64,000 bases of DNA. Source: Oerskovia sp042887685. Lineage in GTDB: Bacteria > Actinomycetota > Actinomycetes > Actinomycetales > Cellulomonadaceae. Under the pieces are notes generated by a model. It worked only from the letters and a program-made list of their open reading frames with translations, was not told the origin of the DNA and did not search any database. Below, in pieces: positions 1 to 7,499 of the stretch. Each line of letters opens with the position of its first letter. Position 1 is the first letter of the stretch. Location: the NCBI RefSeq assembly GCF_042887685.1, contig NZ_JBHVOS010000005.1, forward strand, positions 62,001-126,000, in the 5' to 3' direction. Made by a program: the position numbers and the translations under genes.

Positions 1-565
1 CGCCCTGAGCCTCCTTGCGCCCGAACAGCGCCGCGGCCGCGTCGGTCGTCGACCAGCCCACCTGCCACGCGGCCCGGCCAGTGCTCACGTGGTCGATCGT
101 CGCGATCGCCTTGGAGACGTGGAAGGGCTCGGTGTGGGTCGTGTCGACGGTCGCGACCAGGCCGATCCCGGTCGACCGGGGGGCGAGGCGCGACGCCACG
201 AGCGCGGCGTCGAGCCGGCCGCGGAGCGTCGTGTTGCGCGTGGGCTGGAGCGAGAACGTGTCGTCGAACAGCGCGAAGTCGAGCACGCCGCGCTCGGCGG
301 TCGCGACGAGCTCCTGGAGCCGGTGCGCGTCGAACAGGCGCGGCGACTGCGAGCCCACGGCCCGCCACGCCCCCGCTCGCGCCCCGGCGTCGGACAGGTC
401 GACGCCGAGGTGCACCGAGCGGCGCGGGCGCTCGTCGAGCAGGGAGTCGAGGCCGGCCAACGCGTCGAGGTCTTCCTCGACGGACCGCGACGCGGGCTGC
501 TCGTCGGGCTGGGCGGTCGGCTGGGACGTGGGGGCGAAGAGCGGGGTCAGGTTCGAGTCAGGCAT
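1..565 (-). CDS. LLM-class flavin-dependent monooxygenase, N-terminal part
   Basis: The gene starts at ATG 565 and runs off the left edge, so only about 188 N-terminal residues are seen. After a 45-residue polar leader, segments such as LFDAHRLQELVATAERG and DFALFDDTFSLQ, the run ending in AATIDHVS-like TIDHVSTGRAAWQVGWS, match the TIM-barrel start of the luciferase-like (NtaA/SnaA/DmoA) family. These FMNH2-dependent enzymes oxidise sulfonates, sulfones, chelators and similar small compounds. The substrate cannot be read from this fragment. A GGAG lies about 10 nt upstream. A strong promoter sits about 400 nt upstream, and between the two is a small Cys-rich leader peptide, which suggests control by cysteine supply and a role in sulfur scavenging (inference). 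Confidence 0.85.
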   Translation of the reverse strand, partial: MPDSNLTPLFAPTSQPTAQPDEQPASRSVEEDLDALAGLDSLLDERPRRSVHLGVDLSDAGARAGAWRAVGSQSPRLFDAHRLQELVATAERGVLDFALFDDTFSLQPTRNTTLRGRLDAALVASRLAPRSTGIGLVATVDTTHTEPFHVSKAIATIDHVSTGRAAWQVGWSTTDAAAALFGRKEAQG

Positions 566-800
566 GGGTCGTTCCACTCCGGGAGGTCGGGTGCGGGGTC
601 GCTCGGCCGCTGCCGCAGGGGTCGGCGGACGGCCACGACGGGTCGCGAGAACACGGTGGGGTGCAGCGGGTGGACCGCCGGGCGCGGCGACGTGGCACCG
701 TGGCCGGCCGTGGATCGGCATGCCGCGGCGACCCGGTCAGGGGCGAGGCGGTTCAGGGGCGAGCCGGGGCGGCTCGGGAGGCGTCAGGAGGAGCGCAGGC

Positions 801-908
801 TCAACAACAGACGCGGCCCGGGACGACGGGGCGCCCGGGGGAACAACACATTCGACGTGCGAGGGCCGACGGAGCCGTCACGAGGACGGGCGCGGTGCTG
901 GTGTCCAC
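801..908 (-). CDS. putative 35-residue Cys-rich leader peptide
   Basis: GTG at 908 is preceded by AGGAGG with a 4-nt gap and opens a 35-codon frame that stops at TGA 801-803. The peptide begins VDTSTAPVLVTAPS, then has ARRMCCSPG, and ends GRVCC directly before the stop. The four Cys codons are all TGT, rare in this genome where TGC dominates, and occur as two adjacent pairs. The reading frame lies between a consensus promoter (971-999) and the flavin monooxygenase start (565). Short upstream frames with consecutive Cys codons are known in mycobacteria as cysteine-responsive attenuators, and RR-containing Cys leader peptides precede sulfur genes in other actinobacteria. The sequence is seen directly; the sensing role is inference. 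It is too short to be judged by codon statistics. Confidence 0.55.
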   Translation of the reverse strand: MDTSTAPVLVTAPSALARRMCCSPGRPVVPGRVCC

Positions 909-970
909 GGGCCCTCCTCTGCTCGTCGTGCTGCGGTGTGCGGCCGACGGGGCGTCTGCCGATGGCCCGG

Positions 971-999
971 AATGTATGCCTGGGCACCGGGCGTGTCAA
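971..999 (-). promoter_or_regulatory. consensus SigA-type promoter for leader peptide and monooxygenase
   Basis: On the minus strand TTGACA (999-994) is followed by exactly 17 nt and TACATT (976-971). This is by far the best -35/-10 pair in the window. Predicted start is near 964, which leaves about 56 nt before the leader-peptide GTG at 908 and about 400 nt before the monooxygenase ATG at 565. Confidence 0.75.
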
Positions 1000-1083
1000 C
1001 GACTTGGACGAACCGTCCGCATTCTGGACCGAATTAGTAGAGATTGCACCAGGAACCGGTCCGAAACGGACACCACCTTCGTC

Positions 1084-1138
1084 GAGTGCGGAGCAGCTGT
1101 CGTCGTCGCCGGTGATCCGCAGCCGCAGCTCCGCACTC
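1084..1138. terminator. inverted repeat, likely bidirectional terminator
   Basis: Arms GAGTGCGGAGC (1084-1094) and GCTCCGCACTC (1128-1138) flank an imperfectly paired interior. It lies just beyond the stop codon of the SDR gene at 1152. The left arm plus following bases nearly repeat the large palindrome at 63408-63470. Confidence 0.6.
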
Positions 1139-1151
1139 AGCGGAAGAAGAG

Positions 1152-1946
1152 TCAGCGCGGCGTCATCCGGATTCCGCCGTCGAGGCGGATCACCTCGCCG
1201 TTGAGCATGGGGTTCTCGACGATCGCGCGCACCAGGCGCGCGAACTCCTCGGGGCGACCGAGCCGGCGCGGGTGCGGCACCTGGGCCGCGAGCGACTCCT
1301 GCGCCTCGGGCGGCAGCGATGCCATCATGGGCGTGCTGAAGATGCCGGGCGCGATCGCCATGACCCGGATGCGCCTGTCGGCGAGGTCGCGGGCGAGCGG
1401 GAGCGTCATCGCGGCGACCCCGCCCTTCGACGCCGCGTAGGCGGCCTGGCCCACCTGACCGTCGAACGCCGCGACCGACGCGGTGTTCACGATCACGCCG
1501 CGCTCCTCGGGCTCGTCGTGCGCCTCCCCACCCGCGTCGCCGCCGGTGACACCCAGGTCGACCATGCGCTCGGCCGCGAGCCGCGCGACGTTGAACGACC
1601 CGACCAGGTTCACGGTCACGACCTTCTGGAAGGACGCGAGGTCGTGCACGCCGCCCTTGCCGAGGACGCGTCGCGCGAGCACGATCCCCGCGCAGCTCAC
1701 GGCGACGTGCAGGCCGCCCAGGTCGGCGGCGGCGTCGAGCGCGCGGGACACGTCGTCCTCGCGCGTGACGTCGGTGGGCACGAACCGGACCGCGTCGCCC
1801 AGGGCGTCTGCGAGCGCCTCGCCGGGCGAGCCCGCCAGGTCCGCGACCACGACGCGCGCCCCCGCGCCGACCAGCTCCTCGACGGTCGCCCGCCCCAGGC
1901 CCGACGCCCCTCCGGTCACCAGCGCGACCTTGCCCGCGATCTCCAC
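1152..1946 (-). CDS. SDR-family 3-hydroxyacyl-CoA dehydrogenase-like protein
   Basis: A 264-residue short-chain dehydrogenase/reductase. It has the cofactor motif TGGASGLG near the N-terminus, the structural motif as SCAGI, the catalytic Ser in VNTASVAAFDG and the YAASKGG Tyr/Lys pair, then APGIFSTPM and a typical C-terminal LDGGIRM. This pattern fits the HSD17B10-like 3-hydroxy-2-methylacyl-CoA dehydrogenases that act in fatty-acid and branched-chain amino acid breakdown with NAD; the exact substrate is not visible. The start is GTG 1946, preceded by AAGGAG, six nt away; the frame stays open upstream but without family similarity. It is divergent from the DNA ligase gene, 118 bp apart. Confidence 0.85.
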   Translation of the reverse strand: MEIAGKVALVTGGASGLGRATVEELVGAGARVVVADLAGSPGEALADALGDAVRFVPTDVTREDDVSRALDAAADLGGLHVAVSCAGIVLARRVLGKGGVHDLASFQKVVTVNLVGSFNVARLAAERMVDLGVTGGDAGGEAHDEPEERGVIVNTASVAAFDGQVGQAAYAASKGGVAAMTLPLARDLADRRIRVMAIAPGIFSTPMMASLPPEAQESLAAQVPHPRRLGRPEEFARLVRAIVENPMLNGEVIRLDGGIRMTPR

Positions 1947-2064
1947 GTCCCACTCCTTCGTCGACGGTCCGGGCAGCGTAGCCCGGAGTCGAGGAGGTCC
2001 GCAGGGCCGGGCGCCGCCGTCGGGCTGGCCGAGCGTGCCGGGCTGGGTGGCGCGAGGATGAGGC

Positions 2065-3693
2065 ATGCTGCTCGCCGAGGTCGCCGCCACGTCCGACGCC
2101 GTCGCCGCCACCCGCTCGCGCCTCGCCAAGCGTGCGGCCCTGGCCGACCTGCTGCGCCGTGCCACGTCGGGCGGGGATGCGGACGACCCCGGGGACGACG
2201 TCGAGATCGTCGTGTCCTACCTCGCGGGCGAGCTGCGGCAGCGCCGCACGGGTCTCGGCTGGGCGTCGCTGCGGTCGCTGCCCCCGCCCGCGGCGACCCC
2301 GACGCTCACGGTCGCGGCGGTCGACGCGACGTTCGAGGAGATGGCGGCGCTCGCGGGGCCGGGCTCGGACACCGCCCGGTCCGCCGCGGCGGCGGCGCTG
2401 TTCGCGGCGGCGACCGAGCGCGAGCAGTCGTTGCTGCGCGGGCTCGTCGCGGGTGACCTGCGGCAGGGTGCGCTCGACGCCCTGGTCGTGGACGCTGTCG
2501 CCGAAGCTGCGGGCGTCCCGGTCGACGCGGTGCGGCGTGCGGTCATGCTGCGCGGGGCGACAGGTCCGGTCGCGCGGGCCGCGCTCGCAGCCTCCGGCCC
2601 GACGGCGGCGCTCGCCACCCTCGACGGCTTCGGCCTCGAGGTGGGTCGCCCCGTGCGGCCCATGCTCGCGCAGTCGGCCCCCGACGTGGCGGGGGCGTTC
2701 GAGAAGCTCGGTGTCCCGCCCGCGGCGGACGACCCGGGACACCGGGTGTCGGTCGACGTGAAGCTCGACGGCATCCGCATCCAGGTCCACCGCGACGGCC
2801 ACGAGGTGCGGGTGTTCACGCGCTCGCTCGACGACATCACCCCGCGGGTCCCCGAGATCGTCGCGGATGCGCGCTCCCTGGCCTCGGAGCGGTTCGTGAT
2901 GGACGGTGAGGCCCTCGTCGTCGGGCCGGACGGGGTGGCCCGGCCGTTCCAGGAGACGGCCGCGCGCTCGGCCACGCGGGACGCCCCCGGTGCGGGCGGC
3001 GGAGCAGGTGGCGGGGCAGACGCAGGGGCGGGCGAGGCCGCGCTCGCCGGGGCGCTCGCGCTCCGCCCGTACTTCTTCGACGTGCTGCACGCCGACGGCC
3101 ACGACCTGATCGACGCCCCGCTGCACGAGCGGCTCGACGTGCTCGACCGGGTCGCGGGGTCGTTCACGGTCCGTCGCCTGAGGACCTCCTCCCCCGGCGC
3201 CGCGGAGGAGTTCTTCGCCGAGGCCGTGCGCGAGGGTCAGGAAGGCGTGGTCGTGAAGTCGCTCGACGCGCCCTACGCGGCCGGGCGACGCGGCGCCGGG
3301 TGGGTCAAGGTCAAGCCCCGGCACACGCTCGACCTCGTGGTGCTCGCGGTCGAGTGGGGGTCGGGCCGCCGGACGGGGCTGCTGTCCAACATCCACCTGG
3401 GCGCGCGCGACCCCCAGGGCGGGTTCGTGATGCTGGGCAAGACGTTCAAGGGCATGACCGACGAGATGCTGCGCTGGCAGACCGAACGCTTCCTCGCGCT
3501 CGAGACCTCTCGGTCCGACCACGTCGTGCACGTGCGCCCCGAGCAGGTCGTCGAGATCGCGTTCGACGGGCTCCAGCGGTCCACGCGCTACCCCGGCGGG
3601 CTCGCGCTGCGGTTCGCGCGCGTGCTGCGCTACCGCGACGACAAGACCGCCGACGAGGCGGACACGATCGAGGCGGTCAGGGCGCTCGCGTGA
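2065..3693 (+). CDS. ATP-dependent DNA ligase
   Basis: A 542-residue protein that seals nicks in duplex DNA using ATP. The N-terminal 200 residues match the DNA-binding domain of archaeal/actinobacterial LigB-type ligases (LLRGLVAGDLRQGALDALV). The adenylation motif is KLDGIRIQVHRDG with the nucleophile Lys at about residue 233. Later motifs include MDGEALVVG, FFDVLHADG, EGVVVKS and WVKVKP, and the OB-fold follows. A glycine-rich insertion of about 20 residues lies near residue 315. This is not the essential NAD-dependent LigA; relatives act as accessory repair ligases. Start ATG 2065 follows GAGG. A small HhH protein gene begins 49 nt downstream and probably shares its mRNA. Confidence 0.92.
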   Translation: MLLAEVAATSDAVAATRSRLAKRAALADLLRRATSGGDADDPGDDVEIVVSYLAGELRQRRTGLGWASLRSLPPPAATPTLTVAAVDATFEEMAALAGPGSDTARSAAAAALFAAATEREQSLLRGLVAGDLRQGALDALVVDAVAEAAGVPVDAVRRAVMLRGATGPVARAALAASGPTAALATLDGFGLEVGRPVRPMLAQSAPDVAGAFEKLGVPPAADDPGHRVSVDVKLDGIRIQVHRDGHEVRVFTRSLDDITPRVPEIVADARSLASERFVMDGEALVVGPDGVARPFQETAARSATRDAPGAGGGAGGGADAGAGEAALAGALALRPYFFDVLHADGHDLIDAPLHERLDVLDRVAGSFTVRRLRTSSPGAAEEFFAEAVREGQEGVVVKSLDAPYAAGRRGAGWVKVKPRHTLDLVVLAVEWGSGRRTGLLSNIHLGARDPQGGFVMLGKTFKGMTDEMLRWQTERFLALETSRSDHVVHVRPEQVVEIAFDGLQRSTRYPGGLALRFARVLRYRDDKTADEADTIEAVRALA

Positions 3694-3742
3694 GCGCCGC
3701 GACCCGCGACCTGCGCGCCGACCGACCGAGAGGACCCCAGCC

Positions 3743-3961
3743 ATGACCGACGACCGCACCGCCGTCCCGCCCAGCGACCTCACGCCGCGCATCGGCAAGG
3801 TCGCGACGCGCGAGCTCGCCCACCACGGGTACACGCGCTACGAGGACCTCACGCGCGCGACCACCAAGGAGCTGCTCGCGATCCACGGCGTCGGGCCGAA
3901 GGCGATCCGCATCCTGGGCGAGGAGCTCGCCGAGCGGGGGTCGGGGTTCCGGGAGGCGTGA
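3743..3961 (+). CDS. small helix-hairpin-helix protein
   Basis: A 72-residue protein in which residues 14-62 form one helix-hairpin-helix unit. IGKVATRELAHHGYTRYEDL is followed by LLAIHGVGPKAIRILGEEL, where GVGPKAI is the hairpin that contacts the DNA backbone. Such single-domain HhH proteins resemble the Pol X/RNA polymerase alpha C-terminal helical fold. It starts 49 nt after the ligase stop with a GAGAGGA ribosome site about 10 nt upstream. The close spacing suggests it helps bring the ligase to DNA (inference). No catalytic motif is present. Confidence 0.75.
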   Translation: MTDDRTAVPPSDLTPRIGKVATRELAHHGYTRYEDLTRATTKELLAIHGVGPKAIRILGEELAERGSGFREA

Positions 3962-4020
3962 CGCGGGGCTCCCGGCACGAGCCCGTCACGTACCTCGCGC
4001 CGGCCACGCAGGACCTCGCC

Positions 4021-5025
4021 TCAGGACCGGATGCTCTCCCGAGGTCCTGCGAGCTCGCCGAGCGCAGCGGCCTGCGCCCCGGTGAACGGCAGGTCGAACG
4101 TCAGGAGCGCGTGCGCGGCGCGGCGGACCAGCAGCGCGACCCGCTCCGACTGGTCGGTGATCGCGCACTCCTCGTCGCTCAGGGCGATGTCGAGCTCGGT
4201 CGCGGACCTGTCGATCCCGACGTTCAGGACGCCCTCGCGGACGTCGTCCTCCTCGCCGTCCTCGACCTCGCCGTCCCACTCGGCCTGCGACAGCACGACG
4301 ACCGCGACCAGCCCCAGCACGTCGGGGCGTTCGAGGGGGCTCCCGAGGGCCGCGTAGAGCTGCTTGCTCGCCTCGATCCCGGCGCCGGTCCACCCGTCGC
4401 GGGCCTCGACCGGCGCTCCCTGCTCCGCCGCGATCGACGAGGCGTCGACGTCGACCCACCCGTACTCGGGATCGAGGTGGAACATCTGGGCGGCGGGATC
4501 CCCCGCGACGCTCGGCCAGGCCTTCTCGCGCCGCGTGCCGAGGCTCACGAGGACGTCCTTCCAGATCATGCGGTTCAGCGGGTCCCTCCACCTCTCGACG
4601 TCCCAGCGGTCGGCGAGGTAGCCCTCCGGGTCAGGGGTCTCGTACGGCGCGACGGCGGGCGACGAGTCGTAGGACCGCAGGTACGACGGGTCGGCCACGA
4701 CGCGCGCGACTGCCTCCGGACCGGCGACGACGACCGCGTCGACCGTCCGCAGAAAGCGGCGACGCGCGAACGGCCGGCCCGGGCCGGTGAACGGGATCTC
4801 GCCCGCGAAGCGCGCGGCGGCCTCGGTGTCGAGCAGGTCGTACGCCCGCTCGAGCTGCTCCTTGGCCTTCGCGAGCACCTTGGGGTCCATCGTCGCCGCG
4901 GCCTGGAGCCAGGCCTGCGTGCTCGACGGCGTCACGCGCCCGCCGTACGGGGCGAGCACCGTCCACAGCTCGTCCCACGTGGACGGGTCGGACTTCTTGC
5001 GGAACAGCGAGCCGAACAGCGCCAT
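4021..5025 (-). CDS. hypothetical protein, DUF-type, 334 aa
   Basis: I do not recognise the family. The 334-residue product begins MALFGSLFRKK and has no membrane segment or signal peptide, so it is probably cytosolic. Residues 5-70 hold DPSTWDELWTVLAPYGG and a helical AKAKEQLERAYDLLD stretch. The centre has DRWDVERWRDPLNRMIWKDVL, and the end is acidic (QAEWDGEVEDGEEDD). It faces the HhH gene tail-to-tail, 59 bp apart. GAGGAT lies 6 nt before the ATG in the geometry of the leaderless promoters seen elsewhere here. Codon use matches the neighbours, so it is a real gene of unknown role. Confidence 0.7.
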   Translation of the reverse strand: MALFGSLFRKKSDPSTWDELWTVLAPYGGRVTPSSTQAWLQAAATMDPKVLAKAKEQLERAYDLLDTEAAARFAGEIPFTGPGRPFARRRFLRTVDAVVVAGPEAVARVVADPSYLRSYDSSPAVAPYETPDPEGYLADRWDVERWRDPLNRMIWKDVLVSLGTRREKAWPSVAGDPAAQMFHLDPEYGWVDVDASSIAAEQGAPVEARDGWTGAGIEASKQLYAALGSPLERPDVLGLVAVVVLSQAEWDGEVEDGEEDDVREGVLNVGIDRSATELDIALSDEECAITDQSERVALLVRRAAHALLTFDLPFTGAQAAALGELAGPRESIRS

Positions 5026-5125
5026 CAGGGCATCCTCACGTAGGCCGGGGTCCGCGACAGCGTAGCCGGGCCACCCGGGGTGAGCGGCGCCGTCGGGCCG
5101 TGGAGGGCTCGTCCGCCCACCGGCG

Positions 5126-5167
5126 CGCCACGGCCGTACCGTCAGCTCGCCACGGCCGTACCGTCAG
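5126..5167. repeat. 22-bp-period direct duplication
   Basis: The 20-mer CGCCACGGCCGTACCGTCAG occurs at 5126-5145 and again at 5148-5167. The second copy covers the stop codon (5164-5166) of the 119-residue gene, so the first looks like a duplicated gene end. A small slippage event explains it. Confidence 0.8.
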
Positions 5168-5523
5168 GCCGTGATGACGTCGATGACCTCGGTGTCGTCG
5201 TGCCGGCGGGCCAGCGCCGTCACGACGGGCGGCTTGGGCACGGGCGGCTGCGCCTTGACGCCGGTGCTCTTGCTGCGGCGCGGGCGCGTCGGCACCGGCA
5301 CGCCCAAGGACTTGAAGACCTTGCGCAGCTCGGCCTCGGTCCAGCCCGCGGCGAGCGCGTCGGAGAAAGCCGCGGCGTACTCCTGCTCGGCCTCCTCGAG
5401 CTGCGCCTTGGCCGCTGCGACCTGCTCGGCCCGCTCGGCCAGGACGCGGCCCGAGTCCATGCGGTGCTCGAGGAGGTCGCGCAGCCGTGCCTCGTACGTG
5501 GTCGCGGTGTCGTCGTCGCTCAT
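5164..5523 (-). CDS. hypothetical coiled-coil protein, 119 aa
   Basis: A 119-residue protein of unknown function. Residues 8-60 are strongly helical and heptad-like (LRDLLEHRMDSG, then AEQVAAAKAQLEEAEQEYA). Next comes GWTEAELRKVFKSLGVPVP, which reads like a small helical module. The tail is Pro/Lys-rich with QPPVPKPP. No signal or membrane segment is seen. The start ATG 5523 has TAGGTT six nt upstream, the leaderless arrangement. That hexamer contains the TAG stop of the EEP gene on the same strand. Confidence 0.65.
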   Translation of the reverse strand: MSDDDTATTYEARLRDLLEHRMDSGRVLAERAEQVAAAKAQLEEAEQEYAAAFSDALAAGWTEAELRKVFKSLGVPVPTRPRRSKSTGVKAQPPVPKPPVVTALARRHDDTEVIDVITA

Positions 5524-5529
5524 GCCACC

Positions 5530-5535
5530 AACCTA
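5530..5535 (-). promoter_or_regulatory. -10 element TAGGTT of a leaderless gene
   Basis: TAGGTT ends six nt before ATG 5523, placing the predicted first transcribed base at the start codon. Its first three bases are the TAG stop codon (5535-5533) of the upstream EEP gene. Confidence 0.5.
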
Positions 5536-6537
5536 GGGCCTGACCTGCACGGTCGCCAGGATCGCGAGGTGATCGGTCCCGGGGATCGTGACGGGCCCGA
5601 CGTCGTCTACCCGCATGCCCTCGTCGACCACCACGTGGTCGAGGTCCACGAGCGGCGGGTAGCGGCGGTCGGCGGGCCACGACAGGTTCACGCCGTCCCC
5701 CGCGAGACGGGTCGCGTCCGCGAAACGGTCGCCGAGCAGGTCGCGGAACGCCGCGTGGTCGTAGGACGCGTTGAAGTCGCCGAGCAGGATCTGCGGCATG
5801 GGATCGGTGTGCGCCTCGTCGCGCAGCAGCGCGAGGTCGTCCGTCCACAGGTCGACCGCGCCGGGTGTGGGCGGGTGCGGGTGCACGGCCGTGACCCGTA
5901 CGGACGTCCCGTCCACCCCGACGACGGCGCTCGGCTGGTGGAACCGGCTCGCCACGCCGTCGCGTCCGTCGGTCAGCGGGGTCGCGCTCCACAGGCCGCT
6001 GCCCGCCGCACCCTCGGTCGGGTGGACCCTCGTCCACGCGTACGGCAGCGCCTCCTCGATCCCGGCCTCCACGAGAGCGGCCTCGAACTCGTCGCTCAGC
6101 TCGACCACGCTCAGCAGCTCGACCTTCTCCTCACGCACCGCCTCGACCACCGCCCGCGCGTCGGCGCGCCCGTAGAGGACGTTGACCGCCATGACGCGCA
6201 GCGTCCCGTCGGCCCCGGCCTCGATGCCCGGGCCCGGCACGAAGAACGGCAGGAGCCACACCGCGTGCACGACGACCATCAACCCGGCGACCGCGCTGAG
6301 CACCCAGCGCCGCCTGCTCAACGAGAGCAGCAGCACCAAGAGCGCCGCCAGGGCGACCCACGGCGTGACCGACACGAGCTGCACGAGGGGCGAGACGCCG
6401 TCGAACCCCAGAGCCCGGACCAGCGTGAGCGCACCCACCGGGACCAGGCACAGCGACAGCACGACCGTCCACACGACGGCACCCGCACGCCGCACCCTCG
6501 ACGGCGGACGCTCCTCGGTCGGGGCGCGCGCGCTCAC
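5533..6537 (-). CDS. membrane-anchored endonuclease/exonuclease/phosphatase family protein
   Basis: A 334-residue protein with three N-terminal membrane helices (about residues 20-105: AVVWTVVLSLCLVPVGALTL, WVALAALLVLLLSL, LMVVVHAVWLLPFFV). A complete EEP domain follows outside the membrane. Catalytic landmarks are Asn in MAVNVLYG, Glu in SVVELSD, Asp/Asn in LLGDFNASYDH and the closing GTDHLAI. The fold cleaves phosphodiesters in nucleic acids, sphingolipids or inositides; the substrate is not evident. Start GTG 6537 overlaps the stop of the upstream paralogue as GTGA, so the two are translationally coupled. Confidence 0.85.
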   Translation of the reverse strand: MSARAPTEERPPSRVRRAGAVVWTVVLSLCLVPVGALTLVRALGFDGVSPLVQLVSVTPWVALAALLVLLLSLSRRRWVLSAVAGLMVVVHAVWLLPFFVPGPGIEAGADGTLRVMAVNVLYGRADARAVVEAVREEKVELLSVVELSDEFEAALVEAGIEEALPYAWTRVHPTEGAAGSGLWSATPLTDGRDGVASRFHQPSAVVGVDGTSVRVTAVHPHPPTPGAVDLWTDDLALLRDEAHTDPMPQILLGDFNASYDHAAFRDLLGDRFADATRLAGDGVNLSWPADRRYPPLVDLDHVVVDEGMRVDDVGPVTIPGTDHLAILATVQVRP

Positions 6538-7202
6538 GGCGCGACCTGCACGGTGACCGCGAGCGCCCGGTGGTCCGATCCGGGGACGACGAGCGAGTCG
6601 AGGTCGTCGACCCGCATGCCCGCGTCGACCACGACGTGGTCGAGGTCGAGGAACGTCGGGACCCGCTCCCCGACGGGCCACGACAGGTTCAGGCCGCGCC
6701 CGGCCGTGCGGGTCGCGTCGTGGAAGCGGTCGCCCAGGACGGCGCGGAACGACGCGTGGTCGTACGTCGCGTTGAAGTCGCCCAGCAGCACCTGGGGCAG
6801 GGGCTCGTCGTGCGCGCGCCGGGCGAGGTCGGCCATCTCCTGGTGCCACACGCCCGTGATCTCGGGAAGCGGCGGGACGGGGTGGACGGCGGTCACGCGC
6901 ACGGGCGACCCGTCCACGTCGACGGTGGCTGCGGGCATGGCGAACGTGCTCCACTCGCTCGTGTCGGGGTCGGTCAGCGCGGTCCGGCTCCACAGGCCGG
7001 CCAGGACCACCCCGCCAAGGACCCACAGCACCAGCCCGACGGCGCGCCCACCGGGGCGACGTCGGCTCGCCGAGGTGAGGGTGGGGTCGGGCGGGGTGGC
7101 CGGTGCGGGCGTGGAGGCGACGGTGGACCCGGCACCGCTCGTGCTGCCGCTCGTGCTGCCCGTGGTCCCGCTGGTCCCCGTGGCGTGGCTGTCCCCTGTC
7201 AT
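6534..7202 (-). CDS. truncated EEP-family paralogue lacking the N-terminal half-domain
   Basis: A 222-residue protein with a Ser/Thr/Gly-rich start (residues 7-45), one membrane helix (about 53-70) and only the second half of an EEP fold. From GLWSRTALTD onward it aligns without gaps to the downstream gene from GLWSATPLTD: VRVTAVHP, QVLLGDFNATYDHASFR, GLNLSWP, LDLDHVVVDAGMRVDD and PGSDHRALAVTVQV. The first half, which in the neighbour carries NVLYG and VVELSD with the metal-binding Asn and Glu, is missing, with the membrane helix fused directly at the break. It is therefore unlikely to be active alone. The reading frame is intact and codon use normal. Start ATG 7202 has TAGGGT six nt upstream. 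Confidence 0.8.
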   Translation of the reverse strand: MTGDSHATGTSGTTGSTSGSTSGAGSTVASTPAPATPPDPTLTSASRRRPGGRAVGLVLWVLGGVVLAGLWSRTALTDPDTSEWSTFAMPAATVDVDGSPVRVTAVHPVPPLPEITGVWHQEMADLARRAHDEPLPQVLLGDFNATYDHASFRAVLGDRFHDATRTAGRGLNLSWPVGERVPTFLDLDHVVVDAGMRVDDLDSLVVPGSDHRALAVTVQVAP

Positions 7203-7208
7203 GCAGCG

Positions 7209-7214
7209 ACCCTA
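7209..7214 (-). promoter_or_regulatory. -10 element TAGGGT, leaderless EEP operon
   Basis: TAGGGT is followed by six nt and ATG 7202. This fits the common TANNNT-N6-start geometry in the window. Confidence 0.5.
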
Positions 7215-7372
7215 TCGACGGGTTCGGGCCGTTCTGGGCCGGTCGGTCCCGGGCGACGGGCAGACCCCGTGCAGCGCAAGGAAGGATCCTGTGAACGGTG
7301 CCGTGACCGTCCTGGGGCAGCGCGCCTGTCTCCGAGACGCTGCCCTGTAGGCCTCGTCGCGCCTCACCACGC

Positions 7373-7427
7373 GAGATGCGGCCAACTGGGGTCCGGAACC
7401 CGCCCGGACCCCAGTTGGCCGCATCTC
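7373..7427. terminator. 24-bp-arm perfect palindrome
   Basis: Perfect 24-nt arms (7373-7396 and 7404-7427) flank a 7-nt loop. It stands between the purL end and the EEP operon start and has no T-run on either side. It is the second hairpin after purL. Confidence 0.75.
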
Positions 7428-7433
7428 ACGAAC

Positions 7434-7485
7434 GCCGACGGGGCGGGGTGCGGAGACCAGGTCTCGCGCACCCCGCCCCGTCGGC
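7434..7485 (-). terminator. purL terminator hairpin
   Basis: Arms of 19 nt (7434-7452 and 7467-7485, GCCGACGGGGCGGGGTGCG-type) flank an inner GAGACC/GGTCTC. It starts 15 nt after the purL stop codon, with no U-tract. Confidence 0.8.
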
Positions 7486-7499
7486 GACTCAGCGACGAA

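Noticed and set aside
784..3834. A 1,016-codon open frame on the minus strand covering the leader region, SDR and ligase
   Set aside because: Arg/Gly/Pro/Ala-rich translation with no domain; a shadow of the SDR and ligase genes caused by high GC.
5533..7202. The two EEP genes as one gene split by a frameshift
   Set aside because: Both contain the same second half of the domain, so they are tandem paralogues and not two pieces of one.
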